From Roseibium sediminicola (GTDB taxonomy: Bacteria > Pseudomonadota > Alphaproteobacteria > Rhizobiales > Stappiaceae): DNA of 64,000 nucleotides. The notes below the pieces were generated by a model. The model was given only the letters and a program-made list of their open reading frames with translations. It was not told the DNA's origin and made no database searches. Below are positions 50,231-58,505 of this stretch, one piece after another. Position 1 is the first letter of the stretch. Each line of letters begins with the position of its first letter. Both the position numbers and the translations under genes were made by a program. The stretch lies in contig NZ_JALNMJ010000021.1 in the NCBI RefSeq assembly GCF_023156505.1, forward strand, positions 1 to 64,000. The letters are read 5' to 3'.

Positions 50231-51664
50231 TCAGGCAGGGACCGACGGGTATTTCATGCCGGCGACTTCCTGCATCAGGCGGATCACCTGGGTGCTGTAG
50301 CCCGCTTCGTTGTCGTACCAGACGTAGAGAACCAGACGGTTGCCGTCGACGATGGTGGCTTGGCTGTCGACCACGCCGGCATGGGTGGAGCCGACCAGGT
50401 CGGAGGAGACCAGCTCGGTCGAGGACGTGTAATCGATCTGGTCCTGCATCGGCGACTGCACGGAAACGCCGCGCAGGTAGTCGTTCATTTCCGCAGCCGT
50501 CGTCTCGCGCTTGAGGTTCAGGTTGAGGATGGCCATCGAGACATTGGGGATCGGCACCCGAACTGCGTTGCCGGTCAGCTTGCCCTTCATTTCGGGCAGG
50601 CATTTTGCCACGGCGCTTGCGGCGCCCGTGCTTGTCAGCACCATGTTCAAGGGCGCGGACCGGCCACGGCGGTCGCCGCTGTGATAGTTGTCGATCAGGT
50701 TCTGGTCGTTGGTGAAGGCGTGGATGGTCTCGACGTGGCCGTTCTCGATCCCGAACTCGTCGTTGATCACCTTGAGCACCGGGGTGATCGCGTTGGTGGT
50801 GCAGGAGGCGGCGCTCAGGATGTCGTCGTCTTCGGTGATGTCACCGTGGTTCACGCCATAGACGACATTCTTGATGTTGCCCTTGCCCGGGGCGGTCAGA
50901 ATGACCTTGGACGCGCCCGGGCATTTCAGATGCTGGCCAAGGCCGGCCTCGTCGCGCCAGATGCCGGTGTTGTCGACCACCAGCGCATTCTTGATGCCGT
51001 ATTTGGTGTAATCGACCTCGGCGGGCGAACTGGCGTAGATTACCTGAATATAGTTGCCGTTGGCGATGATGGCGTTCTGCTCTTCATCCACCGTGATCGA
51101 TCCGCTGAAGGCGCCGTGGACGGAATCCCGCCGCAGCAGGCTGGAGCGTTTTTTCAGATCGCCGTCCTTGCCACCGCGCACCACAATCGCACGCAGGCGC
51201 ATCTTGTTGCCGGCGCCGACGCGTTCGATCAGCATGCGGGCGAGCAGGCGGCCGATGCGGCCGAAACCGTAAAGAACGACGTCTTGAGGTTCCTGCAGGA
51301 TGGAGGTCTTGCCGGTGTTGATGCTGGCAAGCTGCTCTTCCAGGAAGCTCTTAACGTCGCCGCCCTTTTCCATGTAGCCGTGGCACAGTTTGCCGAGATC
51401 GACACGGGAGGCGGCAAGGTCCATCTCGAGCATCGCCTTGACGATGTCGAGGCTCTTGGAAACTTCCAGCTCCTGGCCGGTGATCTGCAGGGAATAACGG
51501 TGCGCCTTGATGATCTCGATGGCGGAATTGTTCAAAAGCCGGCGTCCGAAAATCCGGATGTTGATGCCGTAGTCGCGGTAGAGATGACCGACCAGCGGGA
51601 TCATCTGCTCGGCGGCGGATTGCTGTTCCTTCCAGTTATCGAAGTGATTATCCATAGCCGCCAT
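50231..51664 (-). CDS. gap: Long-form glyceraldehyde-3-phosphate dehydrogenase
   Basis: 477 residues from the ATG at 51664, which has AAGGAG 9 bases upstream; codons further upstream are unlikely. Residues 1 to about 127 form a helical extension absent from ordinary 330-residue GAPDH. The NAD domain then begins VVLYGFGRIGRLLARML. The catalytic Cys lies in LSAASCTTNAITPVLK, followed by ETIHAFTNDQNLIDN, RGRSAPLNMVLTSTGAASAV and the NAD-side motif WYDNEAGYS. Long-form GAPDHs of this kind occur in some marine proteobacteria. It is a single gene with no glycolytic neighbours and its own terminator. Confidence 0.92.
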   Translation of the reverse strand: MAAMDNHFDNWKEQQSAAEQMIPLVGHLYRDYGINIRIFGRRLLNNSAIEIIKAHRYSLQITGQELEVSKSLDIVKAMLEMDLAASRVDLGKLCHGYMEKGGDVKSFLEEQLASINTGKTSILQEPQDVVLYGFGRIGRLLARMLIERVGAGNKMRLRAIVVRGGKDGDLKKRSSLLRRDSVHGAFSGSITVDEEQNAIIANGNYIQVIYASSPAEVDYTKYGIKNALVVDNTGIWRDEAGLGQHLKCPGASKVILTAPGKGNIKNVVYGVNHGDITEDDDILSAASCTTNAITPVLKVINDEFGIENGHVETIHAFTNDQNLIDNYHSGDRRGRSAPLNMVLTSTGAASAVAKCLPEMKGKLTGNAVRVPIPNVSMAILNLNLKRETTAAEMNDYLRGVSVQSPMQDQIDYTSSTELVSSDLVGSTHAGVVDSQATIVDGNRLVLYVWYDNEAGYSTQVIRLMQEVAGMKYPSVPA

Positions 51665-52421
51665 ACCCAACAACTCCTTATGGTCTTTCCAGCGCATTAA
51701 TCGGCAAGTCTTTCGCCTGCGCCCGGTGTTTATCTCCAGTGCAAACGCAATGTCCATAAGCCGTTTGAAGGCTAATCGATTGAAATATGGGAGAGATGTA
51801 TTTAGCGACGTTCCGGCCACAGGGAAGGTCGCATCAGGAACACTGCCGGGTACCGGAAATTGGCGCGGGTAGACTTGGTTTGAGCTCAACAACAGAGGGC
51901 CGGGCCGGGCTGATCGCGGACATCATTGGATGAGGCCGTTGGGGTCGGCTTGCGCCGCTTTCAGAAGGTCTGCTTTCAGATGCGGAGTGTTGATGACTGC
52001 CGTTCCGCATCCGGCCCATTTAAGCGTTCTGAGTGTTTGCGAGTATTTCCAGGTCGGCCAATCCTGAAGGGCAGGTCTTTCGGTCCCGGCCCGATGTGGA
52101 CACTGACCTAATTCAAGGCCTCGCCGCGACTTACCTGCCGCAGCGTTAGAACAAGGAATAAGTGCTGACTGATGCTGATCGCACAGGGTAAGGAATGCCA
52201 AAACCGGAAAACTGGCAGGACTGCGAGACCAAGGTGTGCGATGCCATGAGCCAGCGCTGGAGGAGTGTGAATTGGCGATGGGGCTCAATGCCGGTCGGCG
52301 CCGCAGGTTATTGAATTTGCATATGCCGGAGGGCACAGCTGTGGAGCCGATCCAAAGCTGGCACCTTGGACCAGCCTGTGTCGCGACTTTTGCAAGTGAA
52401 ATTTTTTCCCTCATCTAAAAG
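51665..52421. other. 757-base region without a supported gene
   Basis: Between gap and the cspA promoter. Only short frames of 60-163 codons exist, with no SD, no family resemblance and unusual residue composition. It may hold long untranslated regions or decayed sequence. No tRNA or clear repeat is visible. Confidence 0.55.
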
Positions 52422-52450
52422 TTGACATCTTCCCTGAAAACCCATAGAGA
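52422..52450 (+). promoter_or_regulatory. Candidate cspA promoter
   Basis: A perfect TTGACA (52422-52427), a 17-base spacer and TAGAGA (52445-52450). It would give a leader of about 140 bases before the cspA start, typical of cold-shock genes. Confidence 0.55.
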
Positions 52451-52543
52451 CGATCCATCGATATTTTCTTGCTGAGCTATGGTTGCAACGCGATTAGCAC
52501 CGCGTTCTGAGCGAAACTCCCTTTAAAGCATCGTTTTCATCAG

Positions 52544-52565
52544 CCGCGAGCCCTTGGCTCGTCGG
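52544..52565 (+). promoter_or_regulatory. Leader hairpin upstream of cspA
   Basis: CCGCGAGCC-CTT-GGCTCGTCGG forms an imperfect stem in the 5' leader, ending 31 bases before the start codon. Cold-shock mRNA leaders often fold in a temperature-dependent way; that role is inference here. Confidence 0.5.
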
Positions 52566-52596
52566 TTCCTCTCTCTATGCTATGAAAGGGTTCATC

Positions 52597-52806
52597 ATGA
52601 CCACTGGCACAGTAAAATGGTTCAATTCCACCAAAGGCTTCGGCTTCATTCAGCCTGACAACGGCGGCCCGGACGCATTTGTCCACATCACCGCTGTCGA
52701 GCGTGCTGGCATGCAGGAAATCGTTGAAGGCCAGAAAATTGGCTACGACATGGAGCGTGACACCAAGTCGGGCAAGATGTCCGCCTGCAATCTGCAGGCC
52801 GCCTGA
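52597..52806 (+). CDS. cspA: Cold-shock protein
   Basis: 69 residues of the CspA/OB-fold family, starting MTTGTVKWFNSTKGFGFIQP. RNP1 is KGFGFIQP and RNP2 is DAFVHIT, both intact. An upstream ATG at 52582 is less likely, because AAGG precedes 52597 at a normal distance and the family begins at MTTGTVKWF. It binds single-stranded nucleic acid and melts mRNA structure in the cold. The gene has a long leader and its own terminator, and is followed by two small genes. Confidence 0.95.
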   Translation: MTTGTVKWFNSTKGFGFIQPDNGGPDAFVHITAVERAGMQEIVEGQKIGYDMERDTKSGKMSACNLQAA

Positions 52807-52874
52807 AAGATCCGGACTCTGCTTTCCCTTGACCACGGATGTACTGGCACTGTCGAAAGCATGAGACCAAGTGA

Positions 52875-52901
52875 GGTCAGGCAAGTTGCCTGGCCTTTTT
52901 C
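52875..52901 (+). terminator. Terminator after cspA
   Basis: GGTCAGGC-AAGTT-GCCTGGCC (one G-T pair) followed by TTTTT, 68 bases downstream of the cspA stop. Confidence 0.85.
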
Positions 52902-52940
52902 GTAGCTGCTCACCGGGGAGCGTCCTCCACGAGGAAAGCC

Positions 52941-53165
52941 ATGACCGAGAATTACAGCAAGGTCCGCCAGCGGGCTGAAGTTGCTTTTGGTAAAACCCAG
53001 TCGCAGTTCTTCGAACGCCAACGTGCAATTGAAGACCTGAACTCGATCGTAATCGCCCGCGAAGAAAAAACCCAGAGGCTGCGAGAGGCTCGGCTTGCCA
53101 AAGAATTGCAAGACAGCGTGGCCTCGGCAACCAAGCCCGTTTCGAAACGTGCAAAAAGTCTTTAA
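52941..53165 (+). CDS. Small charged protein downstream of cspA
   Basis: 74 residues with GAGGAAAGCC immediately before the ATG. It is highly charged and predicted mostly helical (KVRQRAEVAFGKTQSQFFER, REEKTQRLREARLAKELQDS), with no signal peptide or Cys. I do not recognise a named family. Similar small basic helical genes accompany cspA in related genomes (from memory), suggesting a cold or RNA-related role, which is inference only. A DUF6481 gene follows after 35 bases. Confidence 0.7.
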   Translation: MTENYSKVRQRAEVAFGKTQSQFFERQRAIEDLNSIVIAREEKTQRLREARLAKELQDSVASATKPVSKRAKSL

Positions 53166-53200
53166 GTCGCTAAGCGTAACCCATCAAATGGAATTGAGAT

Positions 53201-53581
53201 TTGAAAAATATTAAAAACAACGAACACTCCGACCGCCGCAGCGCTGCGGCAGATGCAAAGGCAGCCCTAGTTGAGGCCTTTCGTGCCGCAAAGGAAGCTG
53301 CCGAACCGACCCGCGAAGCCAGACAGACGGAGCGGCGCTTGATTGCGGAAGCTCGTGATAAGCGCCGTGTCGAGCGCGAGCAGGTGAAGCTTGACGAACG
53401 TAATCGTGTTGCCGCTGAAGCTGCTGCACGAGATGCCGCCGTTGCTGCTGCAGCCAGAGCTGAAATCGATGCGCGCGAGTTGGCTGACAAGAACCGTATC
53501 GAACGCGTCCTGCAAGACGAAGCAGCCCGCAAAGCTGAACGCGACCGGCGCTATGCAAATCGAAAAGCCCGTCAGGCCTGA
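53201..53581 (+). CDS. DUF6481-family charged helical protein
   Basis: 126 residues from a TTG start (KNIKNNEHSDRRSAAADAKA follows the initiator Met). It is an almost continuous Ala/Arg/Glu helix (RRLIAEARDKRRVEREQVKL, AARDAAVAAAARAEIDAREL) and matches the DUF6481 pattern of alphaproteobacteria. No enzymatic motif is visible. The TTG is preferred because no in-frame ATG retains the conserved N-terminus, although the SD (GGAATTGAG) is weak. With cspA and the 74-residue gene it forms a small cluster. Confidence 0.75.
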   Translation: MKNIKNNEHSDRRSAAADAKAALVEAFRAAKEAAEPTREARQTERRLIAEARDKRRVEREQVKLDERNRVAAEAAARDAAVAAAARAEIDARELADKNRIERVLQDEAARKAERDRRYANRKARQA

Positions 53582-53749
53582 AAGTGTCCTGACGCGAAAG
53601 TCGTCGATTGGTCGTGCCTATTGGAGCAGTTGTGCGGAACGGGTAGATTATTCACTTTCAGTCTACGATCAGATCGACACGATCTTCCGGCTGCGTCACT
53701 ATGACAGCGCAAAGCACCCGTTCCTTCCAAATCCGCTTGCGCGCGCCCC

Positions 53750-54475
53750 TCAATCAAACACATACCCGATCCCCCGGACCGTCCGGATCGTTTCCGGCTT
53801 GGTCGGGTTCATCTCGATCTTGCGGCGCAGCCTTGAGATGCGCAGGTCGATGGAGCGGTCGAAGGGTTCCCAACCCTTGTCATGGGCCTGTTCCAGGAGC
53901 TGGTCGCGGTTTAGGACGCGGCCGCGGTTTTCGGCGAAGACGCGCAAAAGGCTGAATTCCATGGCGGTGATGGCAATCTCGTCGCCGGTGGATGCATAAA
54001 GCTTGGCGCCGTCGAGGTCGAGGCGGCAGGGGCCGAAGGGGACCGTGCCGGTCTGGCGGTCCTTTTGCTGCTGCTCGGCGCCGGCGAAGGTCTGGCGGCG
54101 CAGGGCCGCCTTGATGCGGGCTTCCAGTTCGCGCAGGTCCACCGGCTTACCGACATAGTCATCGGCGCCCATTTCCAGTCCGACGATCCGGTCGACCACT
54201 TCGCTCGCCGCCGTCAGCATGATCACCGGCACGGTCGAGCTGGCGCGCAGATTGCGCAGGGCCGTCAGGCCGTCGGTGCCGGGCATGTTGACGTCGAGAA
54301 TGATCAGGGCGGGCTCCAAGGTTTCCAGGAGCTTCGCCATTTCGTCGGCATTCGGCGCTTCGGACACCGCGTAGCCGCGTTCGCTCAGGTATTCGGCGAC
54401 CATCTCGCGCAGATGAGGTTCGTCATCGCAGACCAGAATCTGTTTTTGCGCGAGGTCCAAAGAGGGGCTTGTCAT
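53750..54475 (-). CDS. OmpR-family response regulator
   Basis: 241 residues. Receiver: ILVCDDEPHLREMVAEYLSE, phosphoacceptor Asp in IILDVNMPGTDGL, Thr in VIMLTAASEV, Lys in YVGKPVDLRE. The C-terminal winged helix has AITAMEFSLLRVFAENRGRV, SIDLRISRLRRKIE and IRTVRGIGYVFD. It overlaps the hybrid kinase gene by 4 bases as ATGA, so it is the kinase's cognate output. Target genes are unknown; the divergent sheath gene beyond the kinase is a candidate. Confidence 0.93.
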   Translation of the reverse strand: MTSPSLDLAQKQILVCDDEPHLREMVAEYLSERGYAVSEAPNADEMAKLLETLEPALIILDVNMPGTDGLTALRNLRASSTVPVIMLTAASEVVDRIVGLEMGADDYVGKPVDLRELEARIKAALRRQTFAGAEQQQKDRQTGTVPFGPCRLDLDGAKLYASTGDEIAITAMEFSLLRVFAENRGRVLNRDQLLEQAHDKGWEPFDRSIDLRISRLRRKIEMNPTKPETIRTVRGIGYVFD

Positions 54476-57400
54476 GATGTCTGGTCTCCGCCGCTGAGCG
54501 TGCGCACGAGGTTTGCCAGATCCTCTTTCAGGATCGGTTTTTCGATGAAGGGCCGGCCGCTGGCGGCCAGGAAGCGGTCAACCGCCTTGCCCATGCTGTC
54601 GCCGGTGATGAAGCCGATGCGGCCGGTATAGCTGGGCAGTCGTTCCTGGAGGACCTTGAAAAAGGCCTCGCCGTCCATGCCCGGCATCTTGAAGTCGCTG
54701 AGGATCAGGTCGAACGGGCTGCGCGACAGCAAGCTCAGCGCCTCGCGCGCATCGGTCACACGCGTCGCCCGGCAGCCGAGATCCGTCAGAAGGTCGGAGA
54801 TCAATTCGCCGACATCCGCCTCGTCGTCGACCACCAGGACGCGCTTTTGATCGAGACCCTCACCGGGTGCTGCCGTCTCCGGGGCTTCGCCGGCCTCCGG
54901 CTTGACGGCCTTGAGCTTGACAAAAAAGCGTGTGCCTTCACCCGGTGTGGAGGTCACCTCCAGCAGGCCGCCATGGGTGTCGATGATGCGGTGGCTGAAG
55001 GCAAGGCCGACGCCGGTGCCTTCGCCGACTTCCTTTGTGGTGAAGAACGGCTCGAAAATGCGCGCCAGAATGTCCTCGGCAATGCCGGGGCCGTTGTCGC
55101 TGACTTCGAGCACACACCGGTCGCTGTCGACATCATAGGAGGAGGCGAGGGTGAGGGTGCCCGCTTGACCTTGCGGCGCAAGGGCATGCTCGGCGTTGAC
55201 GATCAGGTTGGACACCACCTGGATGAGCTGGTCGGCATCACCGGAGATCGCCGGCAGATCCTCGTCCAGCCGGGTGACGACATGTGTGCCGTTGGCGCGC
55301 AAGCCATAGCCGGCGACGTCCAGGGCAATCGTCGCGATTTCATTCAGAGAGCAGGGCTCGATCAGAGCCGGCCGCTGGCGGGCCATGGCGAGGAAGGTCT
55401 TGACGATGCGGGCGCTGCGGTTCGCGGCTTCGGCAATGCGGTCGACACGCTTGGAAAGCACAGGATCCTCCAGCCGGCCTTCCAGCATCTGGGCATAGCC
55501 GACAATGATCGACAGCGGGTTGTTGAGTTCATGGGCAACGCCGGCGAGCAATTCGCCGAGGGCGGAGAGTTTCTCGCTCTGGTGGGCGATGTCGCGCTGC
55601 TTCTGCAATTCGTCCTGCATGGCGAGCAGGTCGGAAATGTCCCGTGTCGAGGAGACAATGACGTTCTCGCCCTTGTAATCGGTGACGCGGGCGGCCGTCA
55701 GGCCTTCCATGATCGAACCGTCGGCGCGGCGGAACTGAACCCTGTAATCGTCGAGCTCGCCCGTCGGCAGAAGGGCGTCGAGATAGCGCCTGCGGTCGTC
55801 GGGAGAGAGGAAGAAGCTCAGGGTGGAGTCGATCTTGCCGAAGCGCTCGCGCGAGGCCGGCGGGCAATAGATGATCTTGCCGTCCTCGATGCGCGAGACC
55901 AGGAAGTTGGCCGGGCAGGCCTCGACGATCTTGCGCAGCAGAAGGTCGGCCTCGCGCTGCTCCTCCTCGGCGCGACGCTGCTCGGTGATGTCGATGAAAG
56001 AGACCAGAAAGCCGTCGAGTTCGGTCTGGTGTGCGGAGGCCAGGAACACGCGGCCATTGCCGAGGGTGATGGTTTCCTTCTTGGCATAGTGGCGCACCAG
56101 CCGGTCGAGCTCGGCCATGTAGGCCTGTTTTTCGACGCCCTCCGGCACCAGCATGACTCCGGCGTCAATCAGCCGGTCCATGATGCCATTGAGGTTCTCA
56201 CCCGGGTCCGGGGCGACGATGCGGCTGAAGAACATCTCGTCGTAAAGCTTATTGCCGAGCACGAAATTCAGGTCCCGGTCGAACAGGACCAGGCCTTCGT
56301 CGAGCGACTGGATCGCGTCGTTGAGGGTCTGCAGGCTGCGGCTTTCGGCTTCCTTCAGCGCAGTAATGTCCGTGACAACCACCACCCGGCCATTGTCCTG
56401 GGTGATGGCGCGCTCGACCAGATAATGACGGCCGTTGCGAAAGCTCACCTCCATCGGCGCCAGAGTGTCGCGCTGGCGCTTGACCGCCTCGCCGAACAGC
56501 TGTGCCGCCTTGCCGCCGACGGGCTGGCCGGCGACGGTGGCAATTTCGGGAGAGAGCACGTCGATGCGCTCGTCGCCGCTAAGGTTCAGGATCTCGTCCG
56601 CGGTCAGGTGGAAGGGGGCGGCAAAGGCGTCGTTGCAATGGGTGAAGCGGCCGTCGGCCCCCTCGATGGCGACCCCGACCGGCAGCCGGGCGACCGCGTC
56701 GGTGAACAGCCGCTCGGCGCGCAACTGGTCGGTGACGTCCTCGATGGTGAGCAAGCGGCCCTGAAGCGCGGTCTCATAAACGTTGCCGACAATCTCGCGG
56801 CCCTGGTTGTTGGGTACGGAAAAGCCCTTGGCCGCATGGCGGATCATCCGGTCGAGCTCGTCGAGTACCTCCTTGCTCGGCGTCCAGGGCGGCAGCGGGA
56901 ACAGGCCGGTGGAGATGGCCCCGGCATGGATCTCGCGCATGGTCCGGCCGGGCACGAGCAGGTCGCCATTGGGATCGCCGATTTCCCGGAACTTGGCGTT
57001 GGCGAAGACCAGCCGCTCGTCGTCGTCGACCAGCGCGATGCCGAAATCCACGCCCTCGATGGCGCCATGCATCAGGGCACGGGCGCGGGCTTCGGCGGTG
57101 CGCTGCTGGGTGATGTCGAGCACGGTCGCGACAATGCCGCCTTCGGCAAGGCGCGCCAACGTGATTTCCCGCTGGGAGCCGTCGGCAACCTCGATCTCGA
57201 CCTTGAGGCTGCCCTTGGTGTCGAGCGTCTTGAACAGTCCAGGAAGCCCGCCTTCCGGACCGCGGACAAAGGAAATGTGGCCGCTACCGATTGCGCTGCC
57301 GATGATCTCCTGCATCGGCGTTCCAGGCACCAAAAGGCGCTTGTGCGGTCCCAGCATGTCGGCATAGCGGCTGTTGGCGAAGACCAGTTTCTTGTCCCGG

Positions 57401-58239
57401 TCGTACAGCACGAAGCCTTCTTCCAGCGCCTCGACCGCGCCGCGCAGGCTGGCATTGGCCCTGTCGGTTTCCGCGCGCAGGGCATAGGCTTCGGTGAGGT
57501 CGATGGTGGTCGAGACGATCACGTCCTCGCCGCGGTAGCGGATCAACCGGGCTGACAATTGCGAGGGAAACACCGTGCCGTCGGCACGTTTTCCCTCAAC
57601 GAACATGTCGTCGACACGGCCGTTCCTGCGCAAGGCCTCCAGATAGCTGTCCCGCTGGCTGAGGTCTTGCCAGTGGCTGCGCGCAGTCTCCTGACCGCCG
57701 AACAGGGTCTCGGAGGCGGACGAGCGGAACAGCACCTTGCCGTCGTCGAAGCGCGACATCAAAAGGTTGGCCGGACAGGCCTCGATCACTGTTTTGAGGA
57801 GGTCCGCCGAAGCCCGATCGGCGGAGGCGGCCTGGCGCCGCTCGGTGTCATCCAGGATGGAGAGAAGGGTGCCGCCGTGGCGGGTCTCGGTCGCCGACAG
57901 CAACAGGACCCGTCCATTTGCTAGCCAGAGTTCCGTGTCCCGGGACTTTTCGCCAAGCACCTGCAGAAATACCTCTGCTGCCGGAATGCCGGCGGCGTTG
58001 AGCGCAGCGCCTGAAGCCAAATGGGGCAGCACGGCCTGTGCCGGAGCGCCCGGAACCGGCCGGTCTCTTTCTCCCAGGTTGAAAAGATCCAGAAAACGGG
58101 CATTGCAGGTCTGGAAGCGCAGGCCGTCGTCAAACAGGGCGAAACCTTCCCGCAAGGCGTCGACGGCCTCTTCAAGCAGCTGCCGGTGGACCCGATCCTC
58201 CCCGGTCCCGGCGATTTTGTCCTGCGTTTGCTGCAACAT
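54472..58239 (-). CDS. Seven-PAS hybrid histidine kinase
   Basis: About 1255 residues from the ATG at 58239. Seven PAS units fill residues 20-885. PAS2 and PAS7 share EACPAN and a VIVS-T-D ending, and PAS1, PAS3, PAS4 and PAS6 share the PAS_7-like pattern GxxLxDxDxxxxxxNxxxxxM. Then HisKA with His about 902 (LLAGVAHELNNPLSIIVGYA), HATPase (LIVNAEHAL, DNGPGIAEDI, EGTGVGLAFSHRI), and a C-terminal receiver (VLVVDDEADVGELISDLL; Asp about 1183 in ILSDFKMPGMDG). No membrane segment is visible. It is co-operonic with the OmpR-type regulator and diverges from the sheath gene. Confidence 0.92.
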   Translation of the reverse strand: MLQQTQDKIAGTGEDRVHRQLLEEAVDALREGFALFDDGLRFQTCNARFLDLFNLGERDRPVPGAPAQAVLPHLASGAALNAAGIPAAEVFLQVLGEKSRDTELWLANGRVLLLSATETRHGGTLLSILDDTERRQAASADRASADLLKTVIEACPANLLMSRFDDGKVLFRSSASETLFGGQETARSHWQDLSQRDSYLEALRRNGRVDDMFVEGKRADGTVFPSQLSARLIRYRGEDVIVSTTIDLTEAYALRAETDRANASLRGAVEALEEGFVLYDRDKKLVFANSRYADMLGPHKRLLVPGTPMQEIIGSAIGSGHISFVRGPEGGLPGLFKTLDTKGSLKVEIEVADGSQREITLARLAEGGIVATVLDITQQRTAEARARALMHGAIEGVDFGIALVDDDERLVFANAKFREIGDPNGDLLVPGRTMREIHAGAISTGLFPLPPWTPSKEVLDELDRMIRHAAKGFSVPNNQGREIVGNVYETALQGRLLTIEDVTDQLRAERLFTDAVARLPVGVAIEGADGRFTHCNDAFAAPFHLTADEILNLSGDERIDVLSPEIATVAGQPVGGKAAQLFGEAVKRQRDTLAPMEVSFRNGRHYLVERAITQDNGRVVVVTDITALKEAESRSLQTLNDAIQSLDEGLVLFDRDLNFVLGNKLYDEMFFSRIVAPDPGENLNGIMDRLIDAGVMLVPEGVEKQAYMAELDRLVRHYAKKETITLGNGRVFLASAHQTELDGFLVSFIDITEQRRAEEEQREADLLLRKIVEACPANFLVSRIEDGKIIYCPPASRERFGKIDSTLSFFLSPDDRRRYLDALLPTGELDDYRVQFRRADGSIMEGLTAARVTDYKGENVIVSSTRDISDLLAMQDELQKQRDIAHQSEKLSALGELLAGVAHELNNPLSIIVGYAQMLEGRLEDPVLSKRVDRIAEAANRSARIVKTFLAMARQRPALIEPCSLNEIATIALDVAGYGLRANGTHVVTRLDEDLPAISGDADQLIQVVSNLIVNAEHALAPQGQAGTLTLASSYDVDSDRCVLEVSDNGPGIAEDILARIFEPFFTTKEVGEGTGVGLAFSHRIIDTHGGLLEVTSTPGEGTRFFVKLKAVKPEAGEAPETAAPGEGLDQKRVLVVDDEADVGELISDLLTDLGCRATRVTDAREALSLLSRSPFDLILSDFKMPGMDGEAFFKVLQERLPSYTGRIGFITGDSMGKAVDRFLAASGRPFIEKPILKEDLANLVRTLSGGDQTS

Positions 58240-58319
58240 CTTTCCCCTGCCTGCCAAGCTGAAGATACAGCCCGCACACCATCCGTAAGGCCAAGATTTT
58301 TCAGTTTGGCCTTGGCGAG

Positions 58320-58335
58320 TGTATCAATTGTATCA
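58320..58335. promoter_or_regulatory. TGTATCA direct repeat in the kinase/sheath divergent region
   Basis: TGTATCA-AT-TGTATCA, a 7-bp direct repeat with 9-bp period, about 80 bases upstream of the kinase start and 170 bases upstream of the sheath start. It could be an OmpR-type binding site; only two units are present. Confidence 0.35.
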
Positions 58336-58505
58336 GGGCGGAGAAGCCGGAAAGGAACGCGTTGTCCGCCCGGAAAGCGGGTCGTGTACCGGGACGTTGC
58401 CTCGTGCTAGGAAACGATGTCGCGTCAAGATTGCGTCCTTGCTGTAGCACTGCTTAAGATCGCGCTCACGGCTTGCCGGAGATCATCAATCAAGGAGCAT
58501 GCGTC

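Noticed and set aside
51923..52414. Minus-strand frame of 163 codons between gap and cspA
   Set aside because: No SD, odd composition and no recognisable motif; left as unannotated intergenic sequence.
53391..53999. Plus-strand frame of 202 codons over the DUF6481 3' end and the OmpR regulator
   Set aside because: It overlaps two well supported genes in another frame or on the other strand, and has no family features.
54847..57555. Plus-strand open frame of about 902 codons
   Set aside because: It is antisense to the seven-PAS kinase with no family resemblance; the kinase frame has full domain support.
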